Assembly: GCA_964036045.1 (NCBI GenBank) | Contig: OZ038389.1 | Span: 66,475,453-66,539,452 of the forward strand | DNA: 64,000 bases | Source of the DNA: Eutreptiella sp. 'Long Island Sound 2002' | Lineage: Eukaryota; Euglenozoa; Euglenophyceae; Eutreptiales; Eutreptiaceae | Reading direction: 5' to 3' | Part shown: positions 18,241 to 30,854 of the stretch, piece by piece | Numbering within the stretch: position 1 is the stretch's first letter | Layout: each line of letters starts with the position of its first letter | Notes under the pieces: generated by a model | Database searches by the model: none | The model's input: only the letters and a program-made list of their open reading frames with translations | Told to the model about the DNA's origin: nothing | Position numbers and translations under genes: made by a program

Positions 18241-21200
18241 TTGCCACTCTGAAACAAGGGAACAAAAGTATGTACAGCAACACATCAGGATATGTACACA
18301 TGGGGTTGAGACTGGACTGGGGTAAGGGCATCACAGGACAAAAGACACACTCAGTCCCAACTCATATCCCAATCCCAGGTCCGACCCTCCCAGTGGCTGG
18401 TGGGGGCGGGGGCTCAAACACACCCCATGCCCTGCTCAGTCCGGACCCTGAAACCCTGCCAATAGGGGAGGTGTCCCGCCCAGCCACAGGCGAGTTCCTG
18501 GAAACCGAGAGGCTCCAAGGCCAACAGACAGTTGCTCCCCATGCTTCCCTAACGGCAGGTCCCAACTCCTCTCTGAGCCAGAGATATGGCCCCGCCATTA
18601 TCCCCTAGGAGTTGGTAGCTGAAAATGGGCTGTTTCAGCCCAAACTGATATTAGCTCAAAAATCTCCAAAATTGACCCCTTGTTCAGACCCGCCAGAGGT
18701 AGGGACGAGGCAACTGACCCAATGCCCTTCGAGTGTAAACTCCCTGGAGCCCTCAGCCAACCTGATTCCCTCTGAGGTCCCGGCATCAGGGCACCACGGG
18801 TTCGTCAAGTGGGGTCATGATGCCAAAATCACCAAAATTGGTATCATTCTCACGCGTGGCTCGCCCAGCCAGGGCAAGGCCAATGGCTCACAGGATAGGA
18901 GGCAGGACCTAGGACCCATATCTGGGTGTACAACCTAAAATTAGGTCCGGGCTCCTTGCGGGCATAGAGATATGGGGCCGCCATTTGACCACACGGGGGG
19001 GGGGAAATTGGGGTCCCAAAAGGGGGTCATTTTGGCTACTCAAAATGAGCCAAAATTCAGGGGTGCTCCCAATAGTATATCTCCACGCCGGCTTGGAGAT
19101 CGGATCCGCCATTCCATACGCGATCCACCGGGAGTCCAACTGAGACTCCCATGCACTTGACTCTCAAAGATCTCAATGCCACTCGGCGTGGTGACAATTT
19201 CAATTGGGTCCACAAATGCCAAAATGGCAAAATTGTCCACACTCACTTTGGGCTAGCGCCTTAACGAAGGTTGCTCCGCTTTGCCCACGTGGTGTGTGAA
19301 CCATGGGGACCAATATACATAACACCCATGTCATATATGGTCCATTGGTCCATGCGTCCGGCGTGCACGGGGGGCTGAACATAGTGCACGGCGGGCAGAA
19401 AATGTGGAAAATTGCTCAAAATGGCCGAAAGTGCGCACACTCATGGTTGGGGCAAATGAGGCACATGCCTGACTTGGACCAGAGTGTGCCATAGGATTAG
19501 TATCAAGTCATATGTGTCCAACATATCTTTTGGGCGTCGCCCAACTCCTCCGGTATTGGGAATGGCAGGGTCGCCAAGTGAGCCCATGATTTGGGATGGT
19601 CCCAAATCGCCAACATGGCGGCCACGGTATGCCAAGCCCAAGAGGAGTTATTCGCCGGGTCCAAGATATGTTGGGCACCGAAGTATGTACCCGCATAACA
19701 TACTTGGGTCATGATGTCAATTGAGCGCAACGTTGAGATACACGGTTGCCACTGGACATCATGACGGGCAAAAAACAGCAATATTGGCGAAAAAACACCC
19801 AAAAGTGCCTTGAAAGGCGCACAAATATATTATAATATCTTCGGCTTGGATTGAGTAATCAATCAATCCTTCTAAACACAATGACTTGACACCAATGACC
19901 TTCGATTCCACATATGTGCTCCACTTGGGGCGCTTTGAAAGGTCACGAGCGCTACTTCCCAAGTGGGCACATGAAAATATGGAAAATTGCAAAACACACA
20001 CCTTGCTCCCAACGCATCGCTTTAGAATCGCCACACAAGCTTCCCTCCACGAAGGTTAGGCTTGCAATTAATCGTGGGGACTAAAAGGAAGGGCCTCGTG
20101 CAATATGAGGTCCATTGGTGGGTGTATCGCTCTTAGCCAAACCCGCCAAATGGGCACGCAATACAACACATGGCACATACCACATACTGCCCAAAAAGGT
20201 AGCCCCCCCCACGATATGTCATGCCCCTCCAAGGGCATAACTTTGTGTCAATTGCTCATAGGAACTCAAGGAAAGTTCCTATGCAACACCAACACTCGCG
20301 CGCTACACTCGAAAGTTATCTTAACGCACGCAATATCATGGCCAAAGAGTTATAACGCAAACTCTACCCTCTTGACCATGATCCATTACGCTAGCGCGCA
20401 CGTGTGGAGACGCAAGGCGTATAAAGCTTCTTAAATTGCGTCGGGAGTATTGTGAATACATCCCGAGTTTTCTTTATTGTCATTCCTCGCAAGCGGCACG
20501 AATTATGACCCTCACAAGTGGCCTCACGAATCAACTTTGTTTTGCCCATATCTGTAAGACAAATGGAGGGAAAGACAAAAGGAAAGTTGATTCGTGCATA
20601 GGGAAGCACGTAGGTCCACTCGAAAGAGGTCAAATCAAGTGCGGGGATGTCGAAGTCGAAAATCCGATTTCGACATCCTGAAAAATTTGAATTAAGGTTG
20701 CGAGTGTAGAATGTAAAAATTGCGGATGCATCAATGCAATTCCTGAAGACTTTAGAGTCTCCGTCACGGATTGCGCTAAAATATCTGTATATAACAGTTA
20801 AACTGGCGGTTACGCTAAAGTCGCGAGCCAACCGCCAGCAGTCAAAACATTGATTATCAGAACGGAAGCGTGAAAATTTACGGAAACAATATGAAAATAA
20901 AACCCTGTTGATTCCTGATATTCTGATGTGTCAATCTCAGCGGGCGACGCATCGGTTGCCGATGCGGCCGCTAATAGCTGAAATGCCCAGATCTCTCACA
21001 CAAACACGTCTTACCTACATCTGTTGTTAGGGTTAGGTTGCCGAATCGACGGCCGAAGGCGGTGCGGGGCAGATTGGCGTGAAATAGTAAGATACCGGCA
21101 AATGGCAGTTTGCCGGTACATGGTAACATGCCCCAAGTGGCCGGAATGCCGTCACGGGGGCTTTACGGCAAGGGACACGCTCCTGCCGGGCTCTCACCGG

Positions 21201-21286
21201 GCTTCATGGGGTTCTGGGTACCGCTTCACCACCACGAACAACAAAAGAGGAAACAAAGAAGAAAAATTACACACAGTGACATAACC
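18241..21286. other. Anonymous intergenic DNA with weak internal repeats
   Basis: No convincing gene. The motif AGAGATATGG(C/G)(C/G)CCGCCATT occurs near 18582 and 18966 with a diverged relative near 19075, suggesting an old duplication about 385 bp apart. Minus-strand ORF 20391-20831 (146 codons) has no recognisable domain and lies in AT-richer sequence. I do not call it a gene. Confidence 0.4.
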
Positions 21287-21796
21287 TTATTCAGTCTCCT
21301 CGTCAGTCACCGGAGGGCGTCGTGGCTTTTCGACTGCTGCATCACTACGGCGACCCCGGCGGCACTTGCGGCGCTTCGGCACGGTCGTCGTCTCAGTGGC
21401 ACGTGGAACCAACGGCCCTGGGAGTTCTTGCACCTCCCCAATCTCTGATGCGGCGACTCTCTGGAGCAGAAGCCGCGCCACCGTGTCGCCGCGCCGAATC
21501 ACCAGCTCGCTGTCCCCATGGGTGAACAACACCACAGCGATACCCCTTTTGTCTGCATTAGCGCCAGCAATAGAAACGTGACACCGCCAAGCAAAAGCAG
21601 GGAGCGCGACAACATGGAGACGAATGTCAGAAGGCGCACACACAGCACAATCAGTCTTGATGAGAGCTTTGTGTTTGGCCGTAGCCACCAGGTCATGGGC
21701 AGTGCACAGCTCACGTGCGCCGTCGGAAGACCGAACCGGCAGGGTAGCATTCACGCCGAGTTTCTGCACCAGCAGCGTCAGCGCCTTTTCATTCAT
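21287..21796 (-). CDS. dUTPase-fold protein with degenerate catalytic motifs
   Basis: 169 codons, ATG 21794-21796 to TAA. The order of segments follows trimeric dUTPases: LPVRSSDGA, then DLVATAKHKALIKT (the strand and turn after motif 1), SIAGANADKRGIAVVLF (motif 3 region, normally GVIDSDYRGE), and RRGDTVARLLLQRV (motif 4, normally GDRIAQL). The residues needed for catalysis are missing: there is no AGYDL motif, the PRSGLA loop reads ALPAFAW, and the Asp-Tyr pair of motif 3 is gone. The Gly-rich fifth motif is replaced by a basic tail PKRRKCRRGRR, which could bind nucleic acid or act as a nuclear signal. It may be a regulatory or structural derivative, or a domesticated mobile-element dUTPase. 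No intron is apparent and no neighbour explains it. Confidence 0.6.
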   Translation of the reverse strand: MNEKALTLLVQKLGVNATLPVRSSDGARELCTAHDLVATAKHKALIKTDCAVCAPSDIRLHVVALPAFAWRCHVSIAGANADKRGIAVVLFTHGDSELVIRRGDTVARLLLQRVAASEIGEVQELPGPLVPRATETTTVPKRRKCRRGRRSDAAVEKPRRPPVTDEETE

Positions 21797-23430
21797 TCCC
21801 CGACGATTCCAACACCCAAGAGTGTCCTAAATGAGTCCTGATCGGAAATGCACCTCCACGAACTGGACGAAATTGACGACCGGATGCGAAGAATTCGAAA
21901 TTGTAACGTACCATTAGATGCTCTAACAGCTCGTAAGCACATGTACCAAGCCGATCACCAATTCCAAATGTCCAGCCAAGCTGATTTCGAATTCAAGACA
22001 TTTGGTACCCTAAACAATAATAAACAATCATTGTTGTGCAATAATGATAAACACATGAAGTGTATCACATCAATCATTTATCTACAATTAATCTACAGCG
22101 CATGCGCGCGACTCGCAATACCAGCAGTGCACTGGTCTGCTGCCGCAAAACCAGTACCCCTATGCCGACATTGCCAGGGGCCGGAAATCAAGCGGATGTT
22201 AATTGACGTGGGGTGAATCGCCTTCGAATTGCCTTCCGTCGCCTTTGTGCCTTTTAATTGTGCTATTCTTCTTATTTTCTATGAAATTTTGTTACTGTAA
22301 TTGAAGTTTTTATTATTTTATGCAGATGCTCCCATTTCTGTGTAGTGTTCTGACGGTCTTCAACCAATGTGAGGGGCGGGGACAGGGGAAGGACTCAGGC
22401 TGCATTGCATGGTCTCAGCCCGGGCAGGACTTCGGTTTTTCCCGGTATGCCGACTACGATTCTCTGTTTTAAAAAAGAAAAGAGTGCTGCAGTTAGTCTC
22501 TGTGCAAGTGTGCAAGGATTCAGAGGCAAAGGTACCATTGTTTTTTGACTGCAGAGGCAAATGAAAAGAAACAATTGGAAAAAAATGTTTTGCCTTTCAC
22601 AAAAAAAAACTAAGGGGTCTTGCATTGTAATACCAAATGTGGTGCAGTTCAAAACATTTTGGCAAGTGACAAGGAAGAAGAATGCAAAACATTTTGGCAA
22701 GCAAGAAGAGTTCAAAACACTTTGGCACGGAAGAAGGAAACATTGCAAATAGTTATGAGAAGTAGAGAGTATTTTCTAGAAAAAAAGAGAAAAGTGTTGA
22801 AAAGCTTTGGTAACTATTTGGGAAATTGTTTTTTTGCGTCGCCGCTGAGCTAAGAGCCTTATGATGCCCTATCGAAAAAGAGGCCTGGTATGAAGTTTTA
22901 GTGTCAAAGCTGGTAGTTGGAGAGCTACCGGGTCTGAAATTTTGGTGCTAAAACGGGCAAAAATGGCAAAGTGCCTAAATTTAAAGCGTATGAAATTGTT
23001 GCCCCCGCTGTACATGTTTTGTCCTTGATGTTAATAGGTTTCCTCCGCCCTTCAAGGAGTGTATATATTAGTCTCCGACGGTCTAGTTGTACTGCATGCG
23101 GTTGCACATGACCGCAGAGGATTGCTGCCTCTGCTACTAGAATAAATTATTGAATTCAAATCAGTCTTGATGACGTCTTTGTGTGTCTTTGTTTCCTGTT
23201 GCCTGCCTGCAAGTTCCCAAATTTTTGATAGTTTGATGAAACCAATTGTGTTGTGAAACCCAGGAAAATCTAGATACAAACCCAAGTCCAAGTGGGGCAC
23301 AATTCAGGATCACAATGTTCCAAACATGAAGGGCTACACATAAGAAAAGTGGGAACAATCACTTATGTAAAGCAGTGCTCAACTACATTCAGAGACATTG
23401 GTAAAACCACTTAAGAAAAGAATAGAAAAC
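21797..23430. other. AT-richer intergenic DNA
   Basis: No gene seen. At 22648-22740 a short tandem of CAAAACATTTTGGCA-type units alternates with AAGAAG. A stretch near 23055-23160 (TATATATTAG, then CCTCTGCTACTAG and AATAAATTATTG) is reminiscent of the end of an LTR, but no partner or target duplication was found. Confidence 0.35.
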
Positions 23431-23439
23431 TGCCCTCAT

Positions 23440-23660
23440 GGGCACTCTCTTTGTAACATGGCCTGTCTAAGATGTGAGCCCTTGGTTTTTGGTCCCTTGG
23501 GTTCTGAGATGCCATAGCCTTTGGCACTGAAGTCACCGCCATGTCACCAGGGTTCTTCCTACTAAGCTAGGCCAAAAAAGAATTGAACCTAGGACTTCTG
23601 AAAAAGATGTGCCCCAGCCCCCTAGGGTCCATACCACTAGGATAACTAGTCATTCATGAA
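23440..23660 (-). repeat. SINE-like relic with pol III box matches
   Basis: On the minus strand TAGTGGTATGG (23629-23639) resembles an A box and GGTTCAATTC (23580-23589) matches a B box. The gap between them is about 12 nt longer than in an ordinary tRNA, closer to a class II tRNA. The downstream body could be the non-tRNA part of a SINE. There is no clear poly-A or flanking duplication. Confidence 0.3.
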
Positions 23661-26600
23661 AGAATGGATAAAAATGTACAGGCTGTAAACCAGAGCAGTG
23701 CCTTAGTCTACTCAGGATATCCCTCAAAATCTTGTGATTGCATCAAAATAGTTCCGGGGCAGCGGTCTTCACAACATCCACTGATTAATGTTAAGTTTTA
23801 TAGGTCAAGATGCCTTATCCTCATTTTGGTGGAGGCCAATTCTAAGATAAAAATGTGGTATGCCTCTCGGTATCCTTAATACAACTAAAGCTAACCCCAT
23901 ACACATTGAAATGCACTTTCTCTTACTAAAAACAATGCAGTAGCTAAGTACACTTTGTAATGGGCATGTGAATTTCAAAGCCTTTTGACAGGTCATGGGA
24001 CAAATAAAAAAAATTGTATCCCGCGCACAAAGAGGCGGGCGGTAACCCAAACAAAAATGAAACAACACGGAATCAAATGAAATAATTACCAGCAAAAGAT
24101 AGGGAAAAACGTCAAATCTCTCATTTGTGCGACCTGCTCGCGTGCTGCGCCAGAAGGGACCAAAAATACGCACAGAGAATCCATGCAAGCTGCCACTTCA
24201 ACGATCTCGTCTGCAGTGAAGATTTGCAGCACCTAGAAGGCAGCCAATAGTTCGGTTGAGCTGTTTGTTGGGCAGAGCTCGCTTGGTTCATAGGCGGCAA
24301 TAAAAAAGCGGTCAGGGATGTCGGCACCTGATCAAGTTGACGCGGTGAAAAACATTCAAGAAAAATACAGAAGCGGTCACTACAGACCACAACGTAACCC
24401 GCCAATCGCCAATCCTCTCCTTTAGGGTTGACGGTGCGTCACTAAACACTACAAAAATCCTCGGTTCAGTGAAACCTTGGAGGACATTATGCAGCTTCTC
24501 CGCTCGTTGCAGTGTGTGCAACTGCTGAGTTGTAATCTATGATTCCTTTTGGGCACGGATGGGGCTGATGGGACGTTGGCAAAAGCTGGCGTTGGGATGG
24601 GTGGCGACCGTTGTTGTTGTGAGAATGGCAAAAATTTCAGAGACCAAGTCAGGATTTCATCTGGGATCGGCAGCCACCGCCAGCAGGTCTTCCATTAAGC
24701 AAGGTCGTGTTCCTATTGCCGACAGACGAAAAAACGTTAAGCCTTTTTTTTGTGTCGCAACGACCAGTCTATGAAAACTGCTAACCAACTTGGGATGCCC
24801 ACGGGTGTGTCCAGTAAACTGACAGTGGAATGTTGTAGGAGATGGTGGATTGAAAAAGGGTGAGGGCACCAGACCAAAGGCTTCTAGGACTGCTGTCGCT
24901 CTCCCACCAGTAGTCTTGCCCAAAAGCTTTGTGAATGAAATCCTAGCGAGTAGGGGGCAGGTTGAATTTATGGAACACCCTTTTTTGGCTGCCACCCCCC
25001 TGCCCACCCTCGAGCGTTGACCCCACAAATTGGGCGCAAATTGGGCGCGCTGACACCTTTGACCTCCGTCTCTGGGCAGAATCAATCAGAGTCACTGGAA
25101 AACACCCCAAAACACAGCCAAGGCTCTCAACATATCCCGACTGGCGAGAGTGGGTGGAGACATTCTTGACCAACCGCGCCCCTGAGTAGTGCCAGAAACG
25201 CCACCAGCTCCCCCTCAAATACCTCCATGACTCAACCTGGTCCTCGCTGCCTGCCAAAGTGTAGGCCTGCCCTGAATCCCGATCCCACCCCAGCTGTGGC
25301 CCTATCTTGGCCCCCAGCTTTGGCTCCAGCCCTACCCCGTCTGTGGCCACCACCAAAAAACGTACCAAAAAAGTGGGGGGGGTTTTGGTATTCACCACCT
25401 TGGCCCTAGCCTTGGTGCCCACCCTGCCCCTTCCCCGGAGGTTGGGGAGGAAGAAGAAAGAGAAGAGGAGGAGGTATATACATCCTGTCCTGCCTTTTGG
25501 CATGCTTCTCGGGGGTTTCTGAGCCCTGGGGGCCCTGTGGCTGCCATACTGGCAGACATTTTGGGGGCAAAACTGCCCCATGCATCCAGCGTAGCCTCTG
25601 AGGCACCTACCTGCTTGTGGAGTCCTACTTGGTGCTCCTCCACCTCCTCCGTGGCTGTTGCCCGAGCTGTGGGCACGCGCATTCGCTGGGAGCTGTGCAC
25701 GCGGGCTGCCAGTTGTAGGATGTGTGCATGGGCAGCAGCAGGGAGCGATTTCCCTTGGGCACCAGCTGAGGGGCTGTGTGCACAGCAGCAGCGGGTAGTG
25801 GTGTGCACGGCTCCCTGATCAGCACGAGGTTGTGGCACGCATCGGCAGCCGCAGGAGGCTTTGCTCATGTGCAGCAGCGGGAGATGTGCCCTGCCTTATT
25901 GGGTTCCCAAGTGGGGGGAATGAAAATTTTGGGGCCTCATACAACCTCCCCCCCTCCTGGAGGTTGAAAACTGGCCATCCCTAAAAATGCACCAAACCCT
26001 CCAAAAAACAAAACCAGAAACCCAAACATGTCCGGACCCCCCCCAAAAAAAAAACAATGTAACAAAAAAGCCCCCAGAATGCCCCCCCGTTTCTTGTTTT
26101 CAGACAAAGGGTTTTTTGGTACACAAACGGGGATGGGGAGTTGGTACACGCCAGAGCATAGTGCACCATGCATAGAAACATAATCAAGATGCAGTGTATG
26201 CACTCATGCAAGATGTACCAATGCGTTTTTGTAGTTGTACAGGAAGAAAAAACACAACACTAGGGCGGGCAAAACGCGCCAGCCGCAAATGCTCAGTGCT
26301 GAACGGGAACATATAGGCACCGAATGCAGCCAGTACACCACGCATCCCTGCTGACCTCATGATATCTCTGTCACAGCTGTGATATTTGCTGCGAAACATG
26401 GCCTCCGCCACTGAGGGCTGCACGGAAGGCCATAGCCTCTGCATGTGAAGCCTGGTGCTTAGGAAGGGCTTTAAGCATGACAGATACAATCTGCCCCAAA
26501 CTGTGCAATTTTTAAAAAATACAATCAATGTGAAATATTGCAGATCAATGCATTCTTGCAAGAAGCTGCCATGCAACCACTCCAACAGCACTGCCAGGAT

Positions 26601-26955
26601 CATGAATCCAGCTGCTTACTGGGGTCAGATGATGCATTCCTTGGGCCAGTCAAATGCAGATGGGGGGAAGATATTTGAGCCTTGGGGCAAACATGTGGAC
26701 AACCACGAGACCTCATCATAAAATGAGACGACAAAGCATCTGCCTCAACAACTGTGTCCATTGCAGATGTGTTGCCATTGTTAAAGGTGGGATCAAAATA
26801 CACAATACGGGGTGAAGGAGTATAAATTGCGTCTTGGCCATTGGTGGTGGTTGAGCATGTAATTAAAAATTCGTTCATTATATTAGTTATGGACAAGACA
26901 GCATTAGCAAAAGAAACAAACTTCAAAGGCAAACCTCATAATATACTGGCAGGAA
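23661..26955. other. Anonymous DNA, no supported gene
   Basis: Several minus-strand ORFs of 90-212 codons occur (for example 24943-25581), none with a recognised domain or good splice signals. 26184-26603 lies downstream of the fibrillin stop on the same strand and could include its 3' UTR. C-rich and A-rich runs are frequent near 26000-26060. Confidence 0.35.
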
Positions 26956-29900
26956 TTAGACCCGAGTGTACACAAAATACTGCCCAGTTGGCACTCGACT
27001 GATCCGGAGCTGCTCATCACAGTAAACGGTCTCCAGGGTGACTGTTGCGTTTCCCTGCCGGATGAGGTCCAAGACGGGCCCAGAGGGAAAAGGGAGCGTG
27101 ACGTTCCAGAAAGGTAGCGTGCACTCCCTCACCCTCGTGTCCTGAATCTTGAGCTCAAGGCTCTTGCCAGCCCGGCTGGTAATAGCGCATGTGGTGATCA
27201 CGACACCTTTGAGAAGTTTCGAGTCAGGCAAGATATCCATGGTCACTCTGCTCGTGAGTGTGCCCTCGCCTGGCCCCTCTGCATTCTGGATAATTTGCGT
27301 GGCCTGGCCAATCTGCTTCAGGAACTCAGGGAGGTTGTCCGTAATGGAAAAGATTTGGTTGGAGAAGGTGGGGACCGTCTGGCGGAAGGCCCAGAAGAAT
27401 GGACTGCTCCGGGTCACATCATCTCCAGCCCATGCCAATTGCCATTCACCGTTCAGGATATCGCTGCTCTGCTGTCCGCCATCCCCCATTTGCTCAAACT
27501 TTGCTATAGTTTCCATGACCTGCAAGTGCCAATGCCATGGGGATACCCTTGAAATGGTATCTGAATGGTGGAGGAGGAGATGCAACCGGGATCCAAGCCG
27601 CAGGACAAGCCCATGGTGCCTAGTTCTGCCACATTTGTCGCCCAGGCAGCCACAGTGGGTACCCACGCGTTAGCATCATCTTAATGCCTTTCTCCTCATT
27701 CCTCCACCTCATGGGGCCCAAAACGCGAACCCCTGAGGCAAAACCAGGAATCAGACTCCAATAATTCAATTTTGAGGACCATTGTGGTACAAGTGAATTC
27801 ATTTCTCGTGAGTTTCCAGCCCATGCCGAAGGGTTGTCCGAGAAGGCTCTGCCAGGTTAGGTCCAGCCAAATACCAGGTCCCATTTTACGACATCCCAGC
27901 CATTGCCCTTTTGGGAACAGCACCTGCTGCACACACATATAAATACACAAGCATGCACATGCGCACACACAACACAGCTTGCATCATCGTTGAGCCCCCT
28001 CACTCTTATGGTGGGGTGATTTGGGTGTCGACCATTTTGCTGCCCTTCCGCACTGTGGGAGTCCCTTGCCAATACGAGCACAGAGTACAACACTTTGGGA
28101 CAAGACGCCATGCCAGTATCTAGGCTAGAACAGCTAGAATTGGGATTGCGAGAACGCCAGAGACCTCACACATTTTAATTCTGGCTAGAATGATTTATTG
28201 TTTCACATTTTCCACATTTATGTTGGGAGTATCCCTGAAGGTTGTATGTCTGCCTTCGGTGTCCATTTCCCATGCCTTGTGACAAATCCTCATAACAGAA
28301 TCTACTTTTCTGTACCCTTTGTTAATGCCTAGGGGCGGCCCCAATAGAAGCAAGCCCCAATACTGCATTGTTCGCCATGCGAACCTCATCCAAGCATCCT
28401 TGTTCTTGCCACAGGAATGTGTGCGTGAACCCAAGGAGGGGAAATCCACTGCCTCTCCTCACACATGGGGCCAAGGGCCCTAGCTCCTAGTGCAAGCAAA
28501 AAGCCATGTCCTACTTCCCCCTCCCTCTCAGGCTGCAATCTGGGGGAAGCAGCCAATCTCATTTGACAAAGTTCTCTTCGAGTTGAGCAGTGCCTCTGGT
28601 AACGCACCACTTCCTCGCGGAGGGGCCTTTTCGTGTCCCTTGGCTCTGAAACATTCTAATGCGGCCATACAAGGGGTTGTTGTTGTTCCGATTCATGCGT
28701 CCAGCCATGCCACAAGGTACAAGGTGTTGCCTGGTCGGCCGTCACTCGTGGACTGCGCGCTACATGTACAGAGATGGGTGGTTGTCTCCGGGGACGCCCC
28801 ACAGAGGAGGTACCGGCGGAGGAGCTCTGACAGCTGGTGGGGCGGCAACTACAAGCCGGGGATGGGGCAGCCATTAGATTGGTTTGACCGTGACCAACAA
28901 CGCCACATTGTGGTGCACCACATGGGTAACCTACCCACCATGACGGTTACGGTAGATCGGTCACAATCAGGTTCCCGACCAGGCCCCACGCCATGGCAAC
29001 TGAGTTCATCTGCCAGGCCGAGTCAATGCAGGTGTGGAGGGGCCATGCGCAGGTGCGCACCACGCTCCCTCAAGCCCAGGTGGGACCTCAGGCAGGTGGC
29101 ACCATTGCGTGGGACCTCCAAGAGCTACGGCTCCACCAACAGGCGGAGAGGCAAGGGATGCCAAGGGCCACTCTCGACTGAGGTCTGCACAGGGAAAAGC
29201 TGCAGCCAAATTCTGGTGCTCATGGATCTCAAGCACAGGCTGCCTGCAACAGCCATCGCAAGGGCAGCAGCCATGGGCCAGCCAGAGCCCATTTCCGCCA
29301 AACACTCCCCCATGATGCTGCATCCCCCACGAAAAGATCCTTCTGCTGGCTGATTGGTGCGTCCCACCCAACAGGATACCGCTTGCACATATTCTCAGGT
29401 GGCGATGGGCCTGAGGGAATCTACCCAAAAATATCCTGCCAGTAAATTTCATTTTTCCCTGCTGCCAAATTCTGGCCCCAAGCGGGGTGGGGGCTCCTCC
29501 TTGTGCGTCCCTTCTCAGGCCCTTCTCAGGGGGAGGGGGGGGCAGCGGGCGTACTGTGGGTCTGCATCGGATAGCGCCAACTGCTGTAGGTGCATCACCT
29601 GCTGCTACCCGTTTGGTCTCTGAACATCGGGATCACTGCATCACCCACACTGCACAAGTGCATCAACTTTCATGTTCCCGTGCAGCAGACCTGCGTGTTG
29701 TCCAGCGTGTTCTCCGTCTGGCCACGGTTGGAGCGCTTGCAGCGCTTTAGGAGCTCGGCTCGGAGAGCCTCGGTAGCCGTGGCCGTGCCCATGCCTGATG
29801 AGGTCGCAATGGCAATAGCACACCGTTCCGTATCGCCAGCGCCCATTGGTAAAGCCAGGGGATTCAGAGCCGGGGACTGTGCCGCCCGTCTAAAACGCAA

Positions 29901-30302
29901 ACTGGCGAACACTGTGGCCACAGCCCCCAGTAGTAGGGCGGCCAAGGCCCCGGCCCCAGCGGCGCTGAAGCGGGCTGACCGCCGAGCGCTGGGGAGCAGT
30001 GCAATGTCGCTCATGCGGGGCATACCCTCAGCAGTACCCCTCATTGTGACAGCAATGGGCCCTGGTCCGGGAATCCGATGGGACGTCCGGCCCTCACTCA
30101 ACGCACGAGCCCCTGGAGTGGGGAGGGCGTGGATGGTGGGGACGCTCGGTGCTGTGTAAAGGGTTGCAGGATGCTGTGCCTCCACCCCGGCCCAGATGGA
30201 CAGGGACAACAGGACGGTGCCCATCCCCATCACAAAAAGAGCGGCCCTGTTCCCCTCTCTGTAACACGGCGGGGCGTGTGCGGCAGCAGATGAGTACTGC
30301 AT
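26956..30302 (-). CDS. Plastid-lipid-associated protein (fibrillin), two exons: 30302-29691 and 27519-26956
   Basis: Fibrillins are lipocalin-like plastid proteins that bind lipids of plastoglobules and thylakoids. Exon 2 carries the diagnostic LNGEWQLAWAGDD, then SSPFFWAFRQT and, at the end, RISRVPTGQYFVYTRV before TAA. Exon 1 ends LRAELLKRCKRSNRG, matching the helical start of the domain. Splicing uses donor CAG/GTCTGC (29690) and acceptor TTGCAG/GTC (27520) in phase 0, giving 391 residues. The leader has hydrophobic residues 20-42 ending VEA/Q (signal-peptide-like), a Pro/Ser/Thr-rich stretch, then hydrophobic 114-134 followed by RFRR. That is a class I bipartite plastid presequence as in euglenids and peridinin dinoflagellates. 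The family call is firm; the targeting reading is inference. Confidence 0.85.
27520..29690 (-). other. Fibrillin intron (2.2 kb)
   Basis: GT-AG intron. Its 3' splice site reads CATTGGCACTTGCAG followed by G. It contains a plus-strand ORF of 287 codons (28490-29353) and overlapping frames without recognisable domains. These may be relics of an insertion, but no terminal repeats were seen. Confidence 0.7.
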
Positions 30303-30330
30303 CTTGCTGTCAAGAGTGGGAGAGAAAAGA
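30303..30330 (-). promoter_or_regulatory. 3' splice acceptor just before the fibrillin start codon
   Basis: The minus strand reads TCTTTTCTCTCCCACTCTTG, then ACAG, and 4 nt later CAAG ATG. Such a tract four bases before the ATG is either the acceptor of a 5'-UTR intron or a spliced-leader addition site. Confidence 0.55.
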
Positions 30331-30854
30331 TACCGGAGGCAGACTATGAATGCAAGGGAGAGTCGTTGGAGCCATCAGCAATCAGAAATGTTACCAATTA
30401 TGAGGGGACCATTCGGTTGCAGGGGGGAGGGGTATGGGTGTTTGCAGTGGGGAAGGGGAATCATTCAAACCTGCTTGAAAAAAAAAATCCAGCAACTTCT
30501 TGGTAGAGCAGTGGCACAATACACCCCACCAACTTAGGCGCTTTTGAAGCACACAAGGAGTAGCCTGCTCTTGTATGGCCCACACAGTAGGATCGCTTGT
30601 GCTACTACCCGTGGGATGCCTGTCATTTTTGTGGGTACCAAAAATGGAAAATCTGCCCACAATTTGCTTGGCCATCAGTTGTCTTGTGGCCCATGAAGCA
30701 AGTTCTGCAAGGCTGTCCCAACTGGCATTTGGTCTACCTAGTAGTTTGGTATTTTACTAGTGTACCTATAGCTGCCGCACAGACGACACTTTCCTCGGTA
30801 GATGTATATGTATACCACATAGGGTGTGGTGGGATCCCATATAGCTCTACACCA
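30331..30854. other. Region upstream of the fibrillin gene
   Basis: No gene. It would hold the fibrillin promoter (minus strand). No TATA or other element is clear. There is an A-run at 30477-30487. Confidence 0.4.

Noticed and set aside
20391-20831. 146-codon minus-strand ORF
   Set aside because: No domain, no neighbour or splice support, and length within chance for this stretch.
23055-23160. Possible LTR end (TATATATTAG ... CCTCTGCTACTAG)
   Set aside because: No second copy, no target duplication and no internal coding region were found.
28490-29353. 287-codon plus-strand ORF in the fibrillin intron
   Set aside because: No recognisable domain, competing open frames of similar quality, and GC-rich composition; not enough for a gene call.
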